The position numbers were made by a program, and so were the translations under genes. Positions 51,300 through 61,099 of a DNA stretch of 64,000 bases are shown piece after piece. The DNA is taken from assembly GCA_048265185.1 (NCBI GenBank), contig JBLXBZ010000008.1:70492-134491 (forward strand). Direction: 5' to 3'. Position 1 is the first letter of the stretch; each line of letters begins with the position of its first letter. The DNA comes from JBLXBZ01 sp048265185 (lineage in GTDB: Bacteria > Pseudomonadota > Alphaproteobacteria > Rhizobiales > Stappiaceae). The notes beneath the pieces were generated by a model. The model was not told where the DNA came from. It saw only the letters and a program-made list of their open reading frames with translations, and ran no database searches.

Positions 51300-53570
51300 A
51301 TGCGAAGCAATCTCGCCGGGCCGAGAGTTTTGTTGCGACGACTTCGCGAAGTTATGGCGGAGCCGATCAACGCGCAGGAACGGCTCGATAAAATCGTAGT
51401 TCTTATCGCCGCCAATGTGGTCGCCGAGGTTTGCTCGGTCTACATTTTGCGCGCCGATGGGGTGTTGGAGCTTTACGCCACCGAAGGGCTTAACCGTACG
51501 GCGGTGCATGAGACCTCGTTGCGCGTGGGTGAAGGGCTTGTGGGGCTCATCGCCGCTGACGCTCGGCCGCTCAATCTGCCTAACGCTCAAGCGCATCCCG
51601 CTTTCGCCTATCGGCCTGAGACGGGTGAAGAGGCTTATAACTCTTTCCTTGGGGTTCCGATTTTGCGCGCTGGGCGCACCCTTGGCGTTCTGGTGGTGCA
51701 GAACCAATCGCATCGAACTTATTTTGAGGATGAGGTGGAGGCGCTGCAAACCACCGCGATGGTGATTGCGGAGATGGTGGCTGCTGGCGAGCTGGAGGCC
51801 ATTGTTCGTCAGGGCACCGCGCTGGACCTTTCACGCCCAATGCATTTCAAGGGGGTGGCGCTTGCTGACGGCGTCGGCCTTGGACATATCGTGCTGCATG
51901 AGCCGCGCGTGGTTGTTACGAATTTGATCGCCGAGGACACTGACGCCGAATTGGCGCGTCTTGAACAGGCGATCAACAGATTGCGTTTGTCGCTGGATGA
52001 CTTGTTGTCCAGCGGCGACGTGGCGCGAGACGGGGAGCACCGGGAAGTTCTGGAGGCTTACCGGATGTTCGCTAATGACCGGGGCTGGATTCGGAAAATT
52101 GACGAAGCGATTCGCAATGGTCTGACGGCTGAAGCTTCCGTCGAGAAAGTGCAGTCGGACACGCGGGCGCGTATGATGCGCCAGACCGACCCCTATTTGC
52201 GGGATCGATTGCATGATCTGGACGATCTGGCGCATCGGTTGATTCGCGAATTGATGGGCCGGGACCATGGTCCTAAGCTTGAAACGCTGCCTCAAGACGC
52301 CATTATCGTCGCGCGGAACATGGGCGCCGCAGAACTTTTGGACTACGGCCGCGACCGGGTGCGGGGCCTTATGTTGGAAGAGGGCGCGCCCACTAGTCAC
52401 GTGACGATCGTGGCGCGCGCGCTGGGGATTCCGGCGGTTGGGCAAATCGACGATATTGTCAGTCTCGCCGAATCCGGGGACGCGATCATTATCGACGGGG
52501 AAACGGGGCAGGTGCATTTGCGCCCTCCTGCGGACGTGGAGCAGGCCTATGCGGAAAAAGTGCGCTTCCGCGCCCGTCGTCAGGCTCAATACAGGCGCTT
52601 GCGCAACAAGCCTTCGCGCACCATTGACGGCGAGGACGTATCGCTTCAACTGAACGCTGGGCTTCTGGTCGATCTTCCGGCGCTTGAGGAGACGAAAGCG
52701 GACGGAATCGGGCTGTTTCGCACTGAGTTGCAATTTATGGTCGCGTCTCGATTCCCGAGGATGAGCGAACAGAAAGCGCTTTATCAAAAGGTTCTTGACG
52801 CGGCGGGAGAACGCCCGGTGACGTTCCGGACGCTGGATATCGGCGGCGACAAGGTGCTGCCTTATCTGCGCTCCATTCAGGAAGAAAACCCGGCCATGGG
52901 ATGGCGCGCGATCCGCTTTGGCCTTGATCGCCCTGCGATCTTGCGCACCCAAATCAGGGCGCTTCTTCACGCCAGCGCCGGGCGTGACTTGAAACTTATG
53001 TTCCCCATGGTTGCGGCGGTTGATGAAGTCATTCAGGGTAAGGCGCTTGTAGAGCGTGAATTAAACCATCTTCGTCGTCACAAACATCCAACGCCGGCGC
53101 GTGTGCGCATTGGCGTAATGATTGAAGTGCCGTCCTTGTTATGGCAATTTGACGAATTGCTAAAGCATGTGGACTTCGTGTCCATCGGCTCCAATGACCT
53201 GTTCCAATTTTTTTACGCAGTGGACCGGGGCAACTCGCGGGTCGCCAATCGCTTCGATACGATGGAGGTGGCGTTTTTGCGTGCGCTGCGCTCTATATTG
53301 AACAAGGCGCGCGCCGCCGGCACGCCAGTGACGCTGTGCGGCGAACTGGCGGGCAAGCCGCTTGAGGCCATGGCTTTGCTTGGGCTTGGATTTCGAGATT
53401 TGTCCATGTCGGCTTCCTCGCATGGCCCGGTGAAAGCGATGTTGCGTTCGCTTGATGTTGGCGAGTTGTCGCAGCGGTTATTGCCCAGCCTGGAGGTGGG
53501 GAGCGATGCGTCGCCGCGGAGTATTTTGCGAGATTTCGCGCAAGACGCGGACGCGGTTACTGAATTATAG
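51300..53570 (+). CDS. ptsP: Phosphoenolpyruvate-protein phosphotransferase PtsP (EI-Ntr)
   Basis: The protein of about 756 residues has an N-terminal GAF domain (VCSVYILRADGVLELYATEG to VQNQSHRTYF) and an enzyme I module. The phospho-His is H367 in GAPTSHVTIVARALGIP. The C-terminal TIM barrel carries RTELQFM, GGDKVLPYLR and VSIGSNDLFQFFYAVDRGN. It starts the nitrogen PTS phosphorelay (PtsP-NPr-EIIANtr), which senses glutamine through GAF in many relatives. A GTG at 51297 is directly upstream of the ATG. It sits between lysC and prfA as in other Hyphomicrobiales. Confidence 0.95.
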   Translation: MRSNLAGPRVLLRRLREVMAEPINAQERLDKIVVLIAANVVAEVCSVYILRADGVLELYATEGLNRTAVHETSLRVGEGLVGLIAADARPLNLPNAQAHPAFAYRPETGEEAYNSFLGVPILRAGRTLGVLVVQNQSHRTYFEDEVEALQTTAMVIAEMVAAGELEAIVRQGTALDLSRPMHFKGVALADGVGLGHIVLHEPRVVVTNLIAEDTDAELARLEQAINRLRLSLDDLLSSGDVARDGEHREVLEAYRMFANDRGWIRKIDEAIRNGLTAEASVEKVQSDTRARMMRQTDPYLRDRLHDLDDLAHRLIRELMGRDHGPKLETLPQDAIIVARNMGAAELLDYGRDRVRGLMLEEGAPTSHVTIVARALGIPAVGQIDDIVSLAESGDAIIIDGETGQVHLRPPADVEQAYAEKVRFRARRQAQYRRLRNKPSRTIDGEDVSLQLNAGLLVDLPALEETKADGIGLFRTELQFMVASRFPRMSEQKALYQKVLDAAGERPVTFRTLDIGGDKVLPYLRSIQEENPAMGWRAIRFGLDRPAILRTQIRALLHASAGRDLKLMFPMVAAVDEVIQGKALVERELNHLRRHKHPTPARVRIGVMIEVPSLLWQFDELLKHVDFVSIGSNDLFQFFYAVDRGNSRVANRFDTMEVAFLRALRSILNKARAAGTPVTLCGELAGKPLEAMALLGLGFRDLSMSASSHGPVKAMLRSLDVGELSQRLLPSLEVGSDASPRSILRDFAQDADAVTEL

Positions 53571-53624
53571 AATCTGCAGTGTAAGACCCTGCCTTTTGTT
53601 AAATGAAATGGGAGAACCGCGCTT

Positions 53625-54698
53625 ATGTCAGCGGCGGATAAGCTTGACGGTTTGCTCAACCGGTTTGCTGAGATTGAGCATCGGATGACCGAAAACCCCG
53701 CGCCGGAGATTTATGTTCGCTTGTCGCGCGATTATGCGGAGCTTGAGCCTTTGGTGGCTAAAGTGCGGGCGTTGAAAAAAGCGGAGGCGGATCTCGCCGA
53801 TGCGCTTAATTTGATTGCCGATCCGGAGAATGATGAGGAGATGCGCGCGTTGGCGGAGGTCGAACGCGTAGCTGCAGAGGAGCAGGTGGAAGTCCTCGCC
53901 CAGGAAGTTCGTTTCGGTTTGTTGCCGCGCGACGCGGCCGACACTCATGACGTCATTTTGGAAGTCCGGGCTGGAACCGGGGGCGACGAAGCCGCTCTTT
54001 TCGCGGGCGATCTGTTTCGCATGTATCAGCGCTACGCCGATCTTCGCGGCTGGCGGGTGGAGGTGTTGTCGGCCAGCGAAGGCGAAGTGGGCGGCTACAA
54101 AGAAGTGATCGCGACGATTTCAGGGGAGAATGTGTTCGCTAGGCTGAAATTCGAATCTGGCGTACACCGGGTTCAGAGGGTGCCTGATACTGAATCCGGC
54201 GGCCGCATTCACACGTCCGCCGCCACGGTGGCGGTGCTGCCTCAGGCTGAGGAGGTGGATGTGGATATTAATCCAGCCGATCTTCGGATTGACACTTTTA
54301 GAGCGTCAGGCGCGGGCGGGCAGCATGTGAACACTACGGATTCGGCCGTGCGTATAACTCATTTGCCCACAGGCATTGTCGTTGCGGTTCAGGACGAACG
54401 CTCACAGCATAAAAACAAAGAAAAAGCGCTGAAGCATCTTCGCGCCAAAATCTATGACGTGGAGCGTGAGCGCGCTGCGAACGAACGCACCGAAGCGCGG
54501 CGGGTGCAGGTTGGATCCGGAGATCGCTCCGAGCGAATTCGGACCTATAATTTCCCTCAGGCGCGGGTGACGGATCACAGGATTGGCCTGACGCTTTATA
54601 AACTTGAACAAATCATCGCAGGAGAAGCCCTGGATGAAGTGGTGGACGCTTTGGTGCTTGATCATCAAACCAAATTGCTGACGGAAGAAGAACAGTGA
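53625..54698 (+). CDS. prfA: Peptide chain release factor 1
   Basis: The 357-residue protein has the GGQ motif (RASGAGGQHVNTTDSAVR) and the class-1 codon-recognition site RVPDTESGGRIHTSA, with PDT as the PxT tripeptide for UAA/UAG. The length is normal. It terminates translation and is methylated at the GGQ Gln by PrmC, whose gene overlaps its stop by four bases (GTGA). Confidence 0.97.
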   Translation: MSAADKLDGLLNRFAEIEHRMTENPAPEIYVRLSRDYAELEPLVAKVRALKKAEADLADALNLIADPENDEEMRALAEVERVAAEEQVEVLAQEVRFGLLPRDAADTHDVILEVRAGTGGDEAALFAGDLFRMYQRYADLRGWRVEVLSASEGEVGGYKEVIATISGENVFARLKFESGVHRVQRVPDTESGGRIHTSAATVAVLPQAEEVDVDINPADLRIDTFRASGAGGQHVNTTDSAVRITHLPTGIVVAVQDERSQHKNKEKALKHLRAKIYDVERERAANERTEARRVQVGSGDRSERIRTYNFPQARVTDHRIGLTLYKLEQIIAGEALDEVVDALVLDHQTKLLTEEEQ

Positions 54699-55627
54699 GC
54701 AATCAGGCTCTCTTTCCTGCCGCTGGTTCATTGGAAGAGACCGGGGACCTTTCGCTGGGAGCCTTGTACCGCCTCGCACGGGACGTTTTCCGCAAAAGTA
54801 GAATAGACACGCCGGAGCTGGACGCGCGCCTTTTGGTGGCCGCGGCTGCAGGGGTGAGGCCGCAGGAGCTTGTGCTGCGCGAGAGCGATCATGTGGCTGC
54901 TTCAGCGTGTGAGTTGGCGCGAGGGTTCGTCGCCGCGCGACTGGAAGGGCGATCGGTGGCGCGCATTCTTGGGTCGCGTGGGTTCTGGGGATTGGAGTTT
55001 TCTTTGTCTCCGGCGACCTTGGAGCCGCGCCCGGACACGGAGACCTTGGTGGAGGTCGCGCTGGAGTGGTGCATGGCCAATGGAGGCCGCGATTACGCCT
55101 TTAAAATTGCGGATCTGGGCGTGGGAACCGGCGCCGTTGCGATCTCTTTGCTGTCTGAGCTGCCTTGCGCGGTGGCGTTGGGGGTGGATATTTCATGGGA
55201 GGCGCTTGAAATTAGCTGCGTTAACGCCGTTCGCAATCATGTGGGAGACCGGTTGCTGTTGGCTCAGGCCAATTTCAATCAGGTTTGTGCACAAGCCTAT
55301 GATTTGATCGTAAGCAATCCGCCTTACATTCCAACGGGCCATTTGCAAGAGCTTGACGAGGGCGTGAGAAAATTCGATCCGGTTATGGCGTTGGATGGAG
55401 GCGAAGACGGAATGGACGCCTATCGAGCGATTATTGCCGAATCACGGCGTTGCTTGCGGCCCGGAGGCGCTTTGGCTGTTGAGATCGGATGGGATCAGGC
55501 GGAAGGGGTTGCAAATTTGCTTGATCAGGCGGGGATGGTAAATGTGTCTTTATATCAAGACCTTGCCGGAAAAAATCGCGCTTTGGTTGCGAAAATGCAA
55601 GACTCGGCGACAAAAGCGACTGTTTAA
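54695..55627 (+). CDS. prmC: Peptide chain release factor N5-glutamine methyltransferase
   Basis: The 310-residue protein has an N-terminal helical domain with DTPELDARLLVAAAAGVRPQ. A SAM-binding IADLGVGTGAVAISLLSELP follows, with the signature catalytic NPPY in DLIVSNPPYIPTGHL. It methylates the GGQ glutamine of release factors. The GTG start overlaps the prfA stop, coupling enzyme and substrate synthesis. Confidence 0.95.
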   Translation: MSNQALFPAAGSLEETGDLSLGALYRLARDVFRKSRIDTPELDARLLVAAAAGVRPQELVLRESDHVAASACELARGFVAARLEGRSVARILGSRGFWGLEFSLSPATLEPRPDTETLVEVALEWCMANGGRDYAFKIADLGVGTGAVAISLLSELPCAVALGVDISWEALEISCVNAVRNHVGDRLLLAQANFNQVCAQAYDLIVSNPPYIPTGHLQELDEGVRKFDPVMALDGGEDGMDAYRAIIAESRRCLRPGGALAVEIGWDQAEGVANLLDQAGMVNVSLYQDLAGKNRALVAKMQDSATKATV

Positions 55628-56046
55628 ATGAAAAAGACGCTTGGAAAAGCGAACGGAACGGGCTAGGTTTGACTTGCCGATACCCAAAAATACGCGATCG
55701 GTTTTTCGGGGAAATACAACACCATAACGCCAGATGAGAACGCAAAGCGGTCTTTGGTTGCAAGGTATTTTGGTCGCGGATAGTGCGATTTTTCCGCGAA
55801 CGTTGTGATCGCAAATGGGATCTTGGGGAGCCGACGTAACACGGTCCTCATTTGGCGTTGGTCTGGTAGAGAACGATGGTTGTGTTCCAAAAAGCCTGCT
55901 TTTTGGGGGCCGGGAAATGCTGTTCATTCACCAGACTGATCGATATTGACATGCTATCGGTACGGTTTTCGCTGTCGGTTCAAGACGCTGAACAAGACAC
56001 GAACCTTATATTGTGCCGGTCGCCGTTCGTGAGAGAAAACGGCAGA
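55628..56046. other. Intergenic region prmC-DUF4167 with palindrome
   Basis: These 419 bases hold no accepted gene. CCAAAAAGC-ct-GCTTTTTGG (55887-55906) is a perfect 20-bp palindrome with two central bases. TTGACA occurs at 55946, and TTATAT near 56005 is a possible -10 for the downstream gene, but no well-spaced pair is clear. Confidence 0.4.
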
Positions 56047-57204
56047 ATGAGACCAGGAAATCAGAATAACGGAAATAACAAACGCATGCGCGGTCGCGGC
56101 AATGGCGGGGGTAACGGTGGTAACGGCGGTGGCCGTAAAGGGCCAAATCCACTCACCAGAACCTTTGAGTCAAACGGGCCTGATGTGAAGGTTCGTGGCA
56201 CTGCGCTGCATATTGCGGAAAAATATCAGCAGCTTGCGCGTGACGCTCAAGTGTCCGGCGATCGGGTGATGTCTGAGAACTATTTTCAGCATGCGGAGCA
56301 TTACTTGCGGATCGTGGCGGCGGCGCAACCTGCGTCGTCTCAGCCTGCGGCGGCGCTGCGTAATGATGATGCGGAAGTGGAGGCGGATCCGGTTGAGCGC
56401 TCTGAGCGTTCTGATCGCGGCGACCGTTCGCGCGGCGAGCGGCATGAGCGCGGGGAGCGTTCAGGACATGGCCATGATCGTCGTGATCGGGATCGCGAAA
56501 GTGATCGCGATAGCAGAGATCGGCGCGCGAGCAATGGACAACCGGTGATGTCGCCTGACGCGCCGCAGCCGTTCATTGACCGGATGCCAGGCATTAATAC
56601 GAAAGCCGCAATGGCGAATGGCGAAGCTGGCTCCGCCAATGAAGCGGCGCCGATTTCGGTAAATAACGAAGACGCGCCCACGGGCGAGGGACGGTTGCTT
56701 CGTCGTCCTCGAGGAGCGCGCGGGCGGGGCATGCGCCGTCCTCGTTATGAAGAGGCGGGGAATGAAACGCAAACCACGTTCACGCCTGAAAAAAGAGATC
56801 TGGAGTCGCCGCAGCCGGGTTCCGAGGCGGGCGTTCAACGCGATGAGAGGGCTGAAGCGGGGACTGAAGTGGAGGCTGCTGTCGAGGCTTCTGTTCCTAC
56901 GCAAAAACCTCGTCCGGAAGTGAATTCTGAAGAAGCGCCGAGCGTTGAGGTTCAAGCCTCGCCAGTAGATTCTGACGATAGCGTCATGGAGACGCCAAGC
57001 CCTGCGCCGCGTAAACGAGGACGGCCGCCTAAGAAGAAAGTGGCCGCCGACGAAGAAAACGCCGTGAGCGCGCCGGATGCGTCTGAAAATGGTGACGAGG
57101 TGAAGGCGAAAGCCGTTAAGCCGAAAACGCGGCGTGCGCCGAAAGCGCGAAAAGTTGAAGCTCCGGAAGTGGAGACTGAAGCTTCTGGCGCGTCTGAGCT
57201 CTAA
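56047..57204 (+). CDS. DUF4167 protein with RGG-like, Arg/Asp-rich and AT-hook segments
   Basis: The 385-residue protein begins MRPGNQNNGNNKRMRGRGNG, with a Gly/Arg-rich tract. The DUF4167 core follows at about residues 35-95 (FESNGPDVKVRGTALHIAEK and MSENYFQHAEHYLRIVAA). Next comes a long disordered tail with an Arg/Asp/Glu/Ser-rich block (residues 115-165), an acidic middle, and KRGRPPKKK, a typical AT-hook. DUF4167 occurs throughout Hyphomicrobiales; RNA or DNA binding is likely from composition but not established. The start at 56047 is chosen because family members begin MRPG-like. Confidence 0.88.
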   Translation: MRPGNQNNGNNKRMRGRGNGGGNGGNGGGRKGPNPLTRTFESNGPDVKVRGTALHIAEKYQQLARDAQVSGDRVMSENYFQHAEHYLRIVAAAQPASSQPAAALRNDDAEVEADPVERSERSDRGDRSRGERHERGERSGHGHDRRDRDRESDRDSRDRRASNGQPVMSPDAPQPFIDRMPGINTKAAMANGEAGSANEAAPISVNNEDAPTGEGRLLRRPRGARGRGMRRPRYEEAGNETQTTFTPEKRDLESPQPGSEAGVQRDERAEAGTEVEAAVEASVPTQKPRPEVNSEEAPSVEVQASPVDSDDSVMETPSPAPRKRGRPPKKKVAADEENAVSAPDASENGDEVKAKAVKPKTRRAPKARKVEAPEVETEASGASEL

Positions 57205-57305
57205 TCTTTCAGGTTGAGCGGAGAACGGCCCTTCGAGTGAGTTTGCGCCGGAGTTAAAGACATCAGGAGCGCCGTCGCGGTTTGCGGCGGCGCTTTTTTG
57301 CGAGA

Positions 57306-58079
57306 TCATTCCACTATATTCAATGTGTCGTTCAGGCGTAAACGCCCACCTTTTTTTACGGTCAGATAAATTCCCACGTCACAATGACCATAGGTTTGCA
57401 TAAGCAGAGGAGCCAGCCGAGTGTTCCGGAGCGCTGATGTGGGGTCGACGTCAATCGCGGCGCAGCGGCGGGTTTTTTTGTAGGCTTGCATCTGGACGTC
57501 GCCGCAAGAAATTTTCTGTTCGATCCAGTCGAATTCGCTCCACGCCGGCGCGCCGTCTATATAGATGTTCGCCCGAAACCTTAGCGGGTCGAGGCGGGCG
57601 CCGGAAAGGGTTTCGATCTCGCGCAAGGTCGCTAAGTTCACCAAATGAACGGCTTTGTCGGGGACATCGGAAAAAGAATGATCAGGGGCGCTGAGGAAAT
57701 GCGCGGACCCGCGAAGCTCGTCCTTGAACCGTTCGTTTATGAAGGTTTCAATCTTGTCGCGTCCGGCGGCCTCGTCAACATTGGCGTGGATCAATTGAAC
57801 GCCGGCTTCCAGGAAAGTTAACGTTCGGGTCTCGGCGTTAAACCGGGTTGTCAGTCGTGCGACGCTTTCGTTGCGCATGCGCATGAGAAAACGAGCTTTG
57901 GGAAAATGCTTGGGCGCTTGCGGGTTAAAGCCAGAAGGGCCGTTTTCAATTGCGAAGGCGCGGTCATATGGAAAGACGGCGTTATCCGTCAGTTCAACGT
58001 CGTTCAAGGCTTCTCCGGTAAATCCTTTCAAGGGGTAGCGGACGAGTTGCATGATTCTGGCGCTTAATGAAGTTTGCAT
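57306..58079 (-). CDS. MOSC domain protein
   Basis: The 257-residue protein has a MOSC N-terminal beta-barrel (IMQLVRYPLKGFTGEALNDVE) and a MOSC domain ending in RRCAAIDVDPTSALRNTRLA, with the conserved Cys that binds sulfur or the molybdenum cofactor. It likely takes part in metal-sulfur or N-hydroxylated compound reduction like other YiiM/mARC-type proteins, but the substrate is unknown. AGGACG precedes the ATG at 58079. It is divergent from clpB. Confidence 0.88.
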   Translation of the reverse strand: MQTSLSARIMQLVRYPLKGFTGEALNDVELTDNAVFPYDRAFAIENGPSGFNPQAPKHFPKARFLMRMRNESVARLTTRFNAETRTLTFLEAGVQLIHANVDEAAGRDKIETFINERFKDELRGSAHFLSAPDHSFSDVPDKAVHLVNLATLREIETLSGARLDPLRFRANIYIDGAPAWSEFDWIEQKISCGDVQMQAYKKTRRCAAIDVDPTSALRNTRLAPLLMQTYGHCDVGIYLTVKKGGRLRLNDTLNIVE

Positions 58080-58272
58080 TTTTACGTCCTGACTGGATAT
58101 TGGTTGGGGAATGAGAATCTGAAATCAATTTTGTCGGCGCCCCTTTTGTTGTCAATTTGCAACACTATATTTCAGGAACAGCATTATACGCTGCTCGGGC
58201 GCCTGATCGGCAGGGCTCGAAATCCTATTGGCCGTCCTGCTTCGGGGGACTGCGCCGCAAGGAGGTTTGAAT

Positions 58273-60888
58273 ATGAACTTAGATAAATACAGTGAACGAA
58301 CCAAAGGTTTTATGCAGAGCGCGCAAACATTCGCGCTGGGGCAGGAACATCAGCAATTTGCGCCTGAACATATTTTAAAGGTGTTGCTGGACGACCCGGA
58401 AGGCATGGCGGCTGGTTTGATCGAGCGCGCGGGCGGACGTGCGAAAGACGCTATGCTTGGCGTGGAGCAGGCGCTGGCCAAACAGCCGAAAGTATCGGGC
58501 GGTTCAGGGCAGCTTTACTTGGCGCCCATGACGGCGAAGGTTTTTGATCAAGCTGAGAAAATAGCTGAAAAGGCGGGGGATTCATTTGTCACCGTCGAGC
58601 GTCTCCTTCTAGCCTTATGTATGGTGAAGGAAAGCGAGGCGGGCAAGGTTCTTGCAAAAGCCGGCGTCACCGCGAATGGCTTGAACGAGGCCATCAATCA
58701 ATTGCGCCAGGGACGGACGGCCGACACGGCGTCGGCGGAGAATCAATATGACGCCTTGAAGAAATTCGCCCGGGATCTCACGCAGGTCGCGCGCGATGGA
58801 AAGCTTGACCCTGTGATTGGCCGCGATGATGAAATTCGCCGGACCATGCAGGTGCTTTCCCGTCGCACAAAAAACAACCCGGTGTTGATTGGTGAGCCGG
58901 GCGTGGGGAAAACCGCCATTGCGGAGGGACTTGCGCTGCGAATCGTCAATGGCGACGTGCCTGAGTCGTTGAAAGACAAGAAGCTTTTGGCGCTTGACTT
59001 GGGAGCATTGATCGCCGGCGCAAAATACAGGGGCGAATTCGAGGAACGGCTCAAAGGCGTCTTGTCTGAAGTGCAGGCGGCAAGCGGCGGGATCATTTTG
59101 TTCATTGATGAAATGCACACGCTGATCGGGGCTGGGAAAACGGACGGCGCCATGGATGCGTCGAATTTGTTGAAACCAGCGTTGGCGCGTGGCGAGCTGC
59201 ATTGCGTTGGCGCGACGACCCTTGAAGAATATCGAAAGCACGTGGAGAAAGACGCGGCGCTGGCGCGCAGGTTTCAGCCGGTTTTCGTCTCTGAGCCCAC
59301 CGTTGAAGACACAATATCCATCTTGCGAGGGATTAAGGAAAAATATGAGCTTCACCACGGCGTGAGGGTGACGGATTCCGCCATCGTCGCTGCGGCGACG
59401 CTTTCCAATCGTTATATCACCGACCGGTTCCTGCCTGACAAGGCGATTGATCTGTTGGATGAGTCGGCCAGTCGTTTGCGCATGCAGGTAGACTCAAAAC
59501 CGGAAGAACTGGACGAGCTGGATCGCCGGATCATTCAGTTAAAGATCGAGCGTGAGGCCTTGAAGAAAGAAACGGATCAGGCCGCTAAGGATCGTTTGCA
59601 AAAGTTGGAAAATGAGTTGGTCGAGCTGGAGGAAGACGCGAGCGTCCTGACCGCGCGTTGGCAGGGAGAAAAGGAAAAGCTCTCCTCTGCGCAAAAGCTG
59701 AAAGAACAGCTTGATCAGGCGCGCAGTGATCTGGAGATCGCTCAGCGGCAAGGCGATTTGGCCAGAGCGGGAGAGATCTCCTATGGGCTGATTCCTCAGC
59801 TGGAGAAAAAGCTGAATGACGTGGAAACGGCCGAAGACGTGGAAGCCATGGTGGAGGAGGCGGTGACGACGGATCATATCGCCCAAATCATTTCACGGTG
59901 GACGGGTATTCCAGTTGACAGAATGCTTGAGGGCGAGCGTGATAAATTACTGCGAATGGAGGATGAGCTAGCGAAACGGGTGATCGGCCAGCGTGAGGCC
60001 GTGCATGCGGTTTCCACCGCCGTACGCCGTGCGCGGGCCGGTCTTCAAGATCCGAACAGGCCGATTGGTTCTTTTGTTTTTCTTGGGCCCACTGGCGTCG
60101 GCAAAACAGAATTGACCAAGGCTTTGGCCGGTTTCTTGTTTGACGACGAGAGCGCCATGGTTCGTCTTGATTGCTCTGAGTTCATGGAGAAGCATTCCGT
60201 CGCCAGATTGATTGGCGCGCCTCCTGGTTATGTGGGCTATGAGGAGGGAGGCGTCTTGACGGAAGCTGTGCGCCGCCGTCCGTATCAGGTCATTCTGTTT
60301 GACGAAATTGAAAAGGCTCATAGCGACGTCTTCAACGTTCTGCTGCAGGTGTTGGATGATGGGCGGCTGACTGATGGTCAGGGGCGGACAGTGGATTTCC
60401 GTAACACTTTGATCATTATGACGTCGAATTTGGGTGCGGAGTTTCTCTCCAATCAACCGGAGGGGCAGGATTCATCGGTGGTTCGTGACGAAGTGATGGA
60501 AGTGGTGAAAGGGCATTTTCGTCCGGAGTTCCTGAACAGGCTTGACGAGATCATTCTGTTCCACCGGCTGCAACGTACGCAAATGACGGCCATTGTAGAT
60601 ATTCAATTGCTGCGGTTGCAAAAGCTGCTTGAGGATCGAAAAATAGAGCTTCACCTTAATGAAGACGCACGCGAATGGTTGGCGTCTACCGGTTATGATC
60701 CGGTTTATGGCGCGCGGCCGTTGAAGCGGGTTATTCAAAAGCAGGTTCAAGATCCATTGGCTGAAATGCTTCTGGCTGGAAAGATTTCCGACGGTCAGAC
60801 AATCTCGGTGGCCGCAGGTTCCGACAGGCTGGTGTTTCAGGTTAGCGAGGAGGGGCAAAACGCCGATCAGTCCGCGGTTGCGGACTGA
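58273..60888 (+). CDS. clpB: ATP-dependent chaperone ClpB
   Basis: The 871-residue protein has an N-terminal Clp domain (MNLDKYSERTKGFMQSAQTF) and NBD1 with Walker A GEPGVGKTAIAEGLALRI. A coiled-coil middle domain spans about residues 415-530, and NBD2 has GPTGVGKTELTKALAGFLF. It rescues aggregated proteins with DnaK. The start at 58273 has AAGGAGG upstream; an in-frame ATG at 58228 is less likely. Upstream, CTTTTG (58143-58148), 17 bases, then TATATT (58166-58171) could be the promoter, with only weak support for a heat-shock sigma-32 site. Confidence 0.97.
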   Translation: MNLDKYSERTKGFMQSAQTFALGQEHQQFAPEHILKVLLDDPEGMAAGLIERAGGRAKDAMLGVEQALAKQPKVSGGSGQLYLAPMTAKVFDQAEKIAEKAGDSFVTVERLLLALCMVKESEAGKVLAKAGVTANGLNEAINQLRQGRTADTASAENQYDALKKFARDLTQVARDGKLDPVIGRDDEIRRTMQVLSRRTKNNPVLIGEPGVGKTAIAEGLALRIVNGDVPESLKDKKLLALDLGALIAGAKYRGEFEERLKGVLSEVQAASGGIILFIDEMHTLIGAGKTDGAMDASNLLKPALARGELHCVGATTLEEYRKHVEKDAALARRFQPVFVSEPTVEDTISILRGIKEKYELHHGVRVTDSAIVAAATLSNRYITDRFLPDKAIDLLDESASRLRMQVDSKPEELDELDRRIIQLKIEREALKKETDQAAKDRLQKLENELVELEEDASVLTARWQGEKEKLSSAQKLKEQLDQARSDLEIAQRQGDLARAGEISYGLIPQLEKKLNDVETAEDVEAMVEEAVTTDHIAQIISRWTGIPVDRMLEGERDKLLRMEDELAKRVIGQREAVHAVSTAVRRARAGLQDPNRPIGSFVFLGPTGVGKTELTKALAGFLFDDESAMVRLDCSEFMEKHSVARLIGAPPGYVGYEEGGVLTEAVRRRPYQVILFDEIEKAHSDVFNVLLQVLDDGRLTDGQGRTVDFRNTLIIMTSNLGAEFLSNQPEGQDSSVVRDEVMEVVKGHFRPEFLNRLDEIILFHRLQRTQMTAIVDIQLLRLQKLLEDRKIELHLNEDAREWLASTGYDPVYGARPLKRVIQKQVQDPLAEMLLAGKISDGQTISVAAGSDRLVFQVSEEGQNADQSAVAD

Positions 60889-60958
60889 TTTTGGCGCGGC
60901 TCATCAGAATGGCGGCTTTGCTTGGCTCGTCTGAGGAAAGCGCTGAGGTATAATATAT

Positions 60959-61003
60959 AAAAACCGCCGGGGCGGCCGTGTTTGGGCGGCGTCGGCGGTT
61001 TTT
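60959..61003. terminator. Bidirectional terminator between clpB and the M23 gene
   Basis: AAAAACCGCCG (60959-60969) pairs with CGGCGGTTTTT (60993-61003), a perfect 11-bp stem with T runs on both strands. It lies between the convergent clpB and M23 peptidase genes. Confidence 0.85.
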
Positions 61004-61099
61004 CCATTTTGACGTTGAGGCTATTTGGCGAACAGGGCGACATGCTCTAGTGCGACGGCGTTTTTATGACGCCGGTCCCCGGCAATTGGGAAGCTTGCG

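Noticed and set aside
51831..52970. 379-codon minus-strand open frame
   Set aside because: It is antisense to ptsP, which has all catalytic motifs; the product shows no domain.
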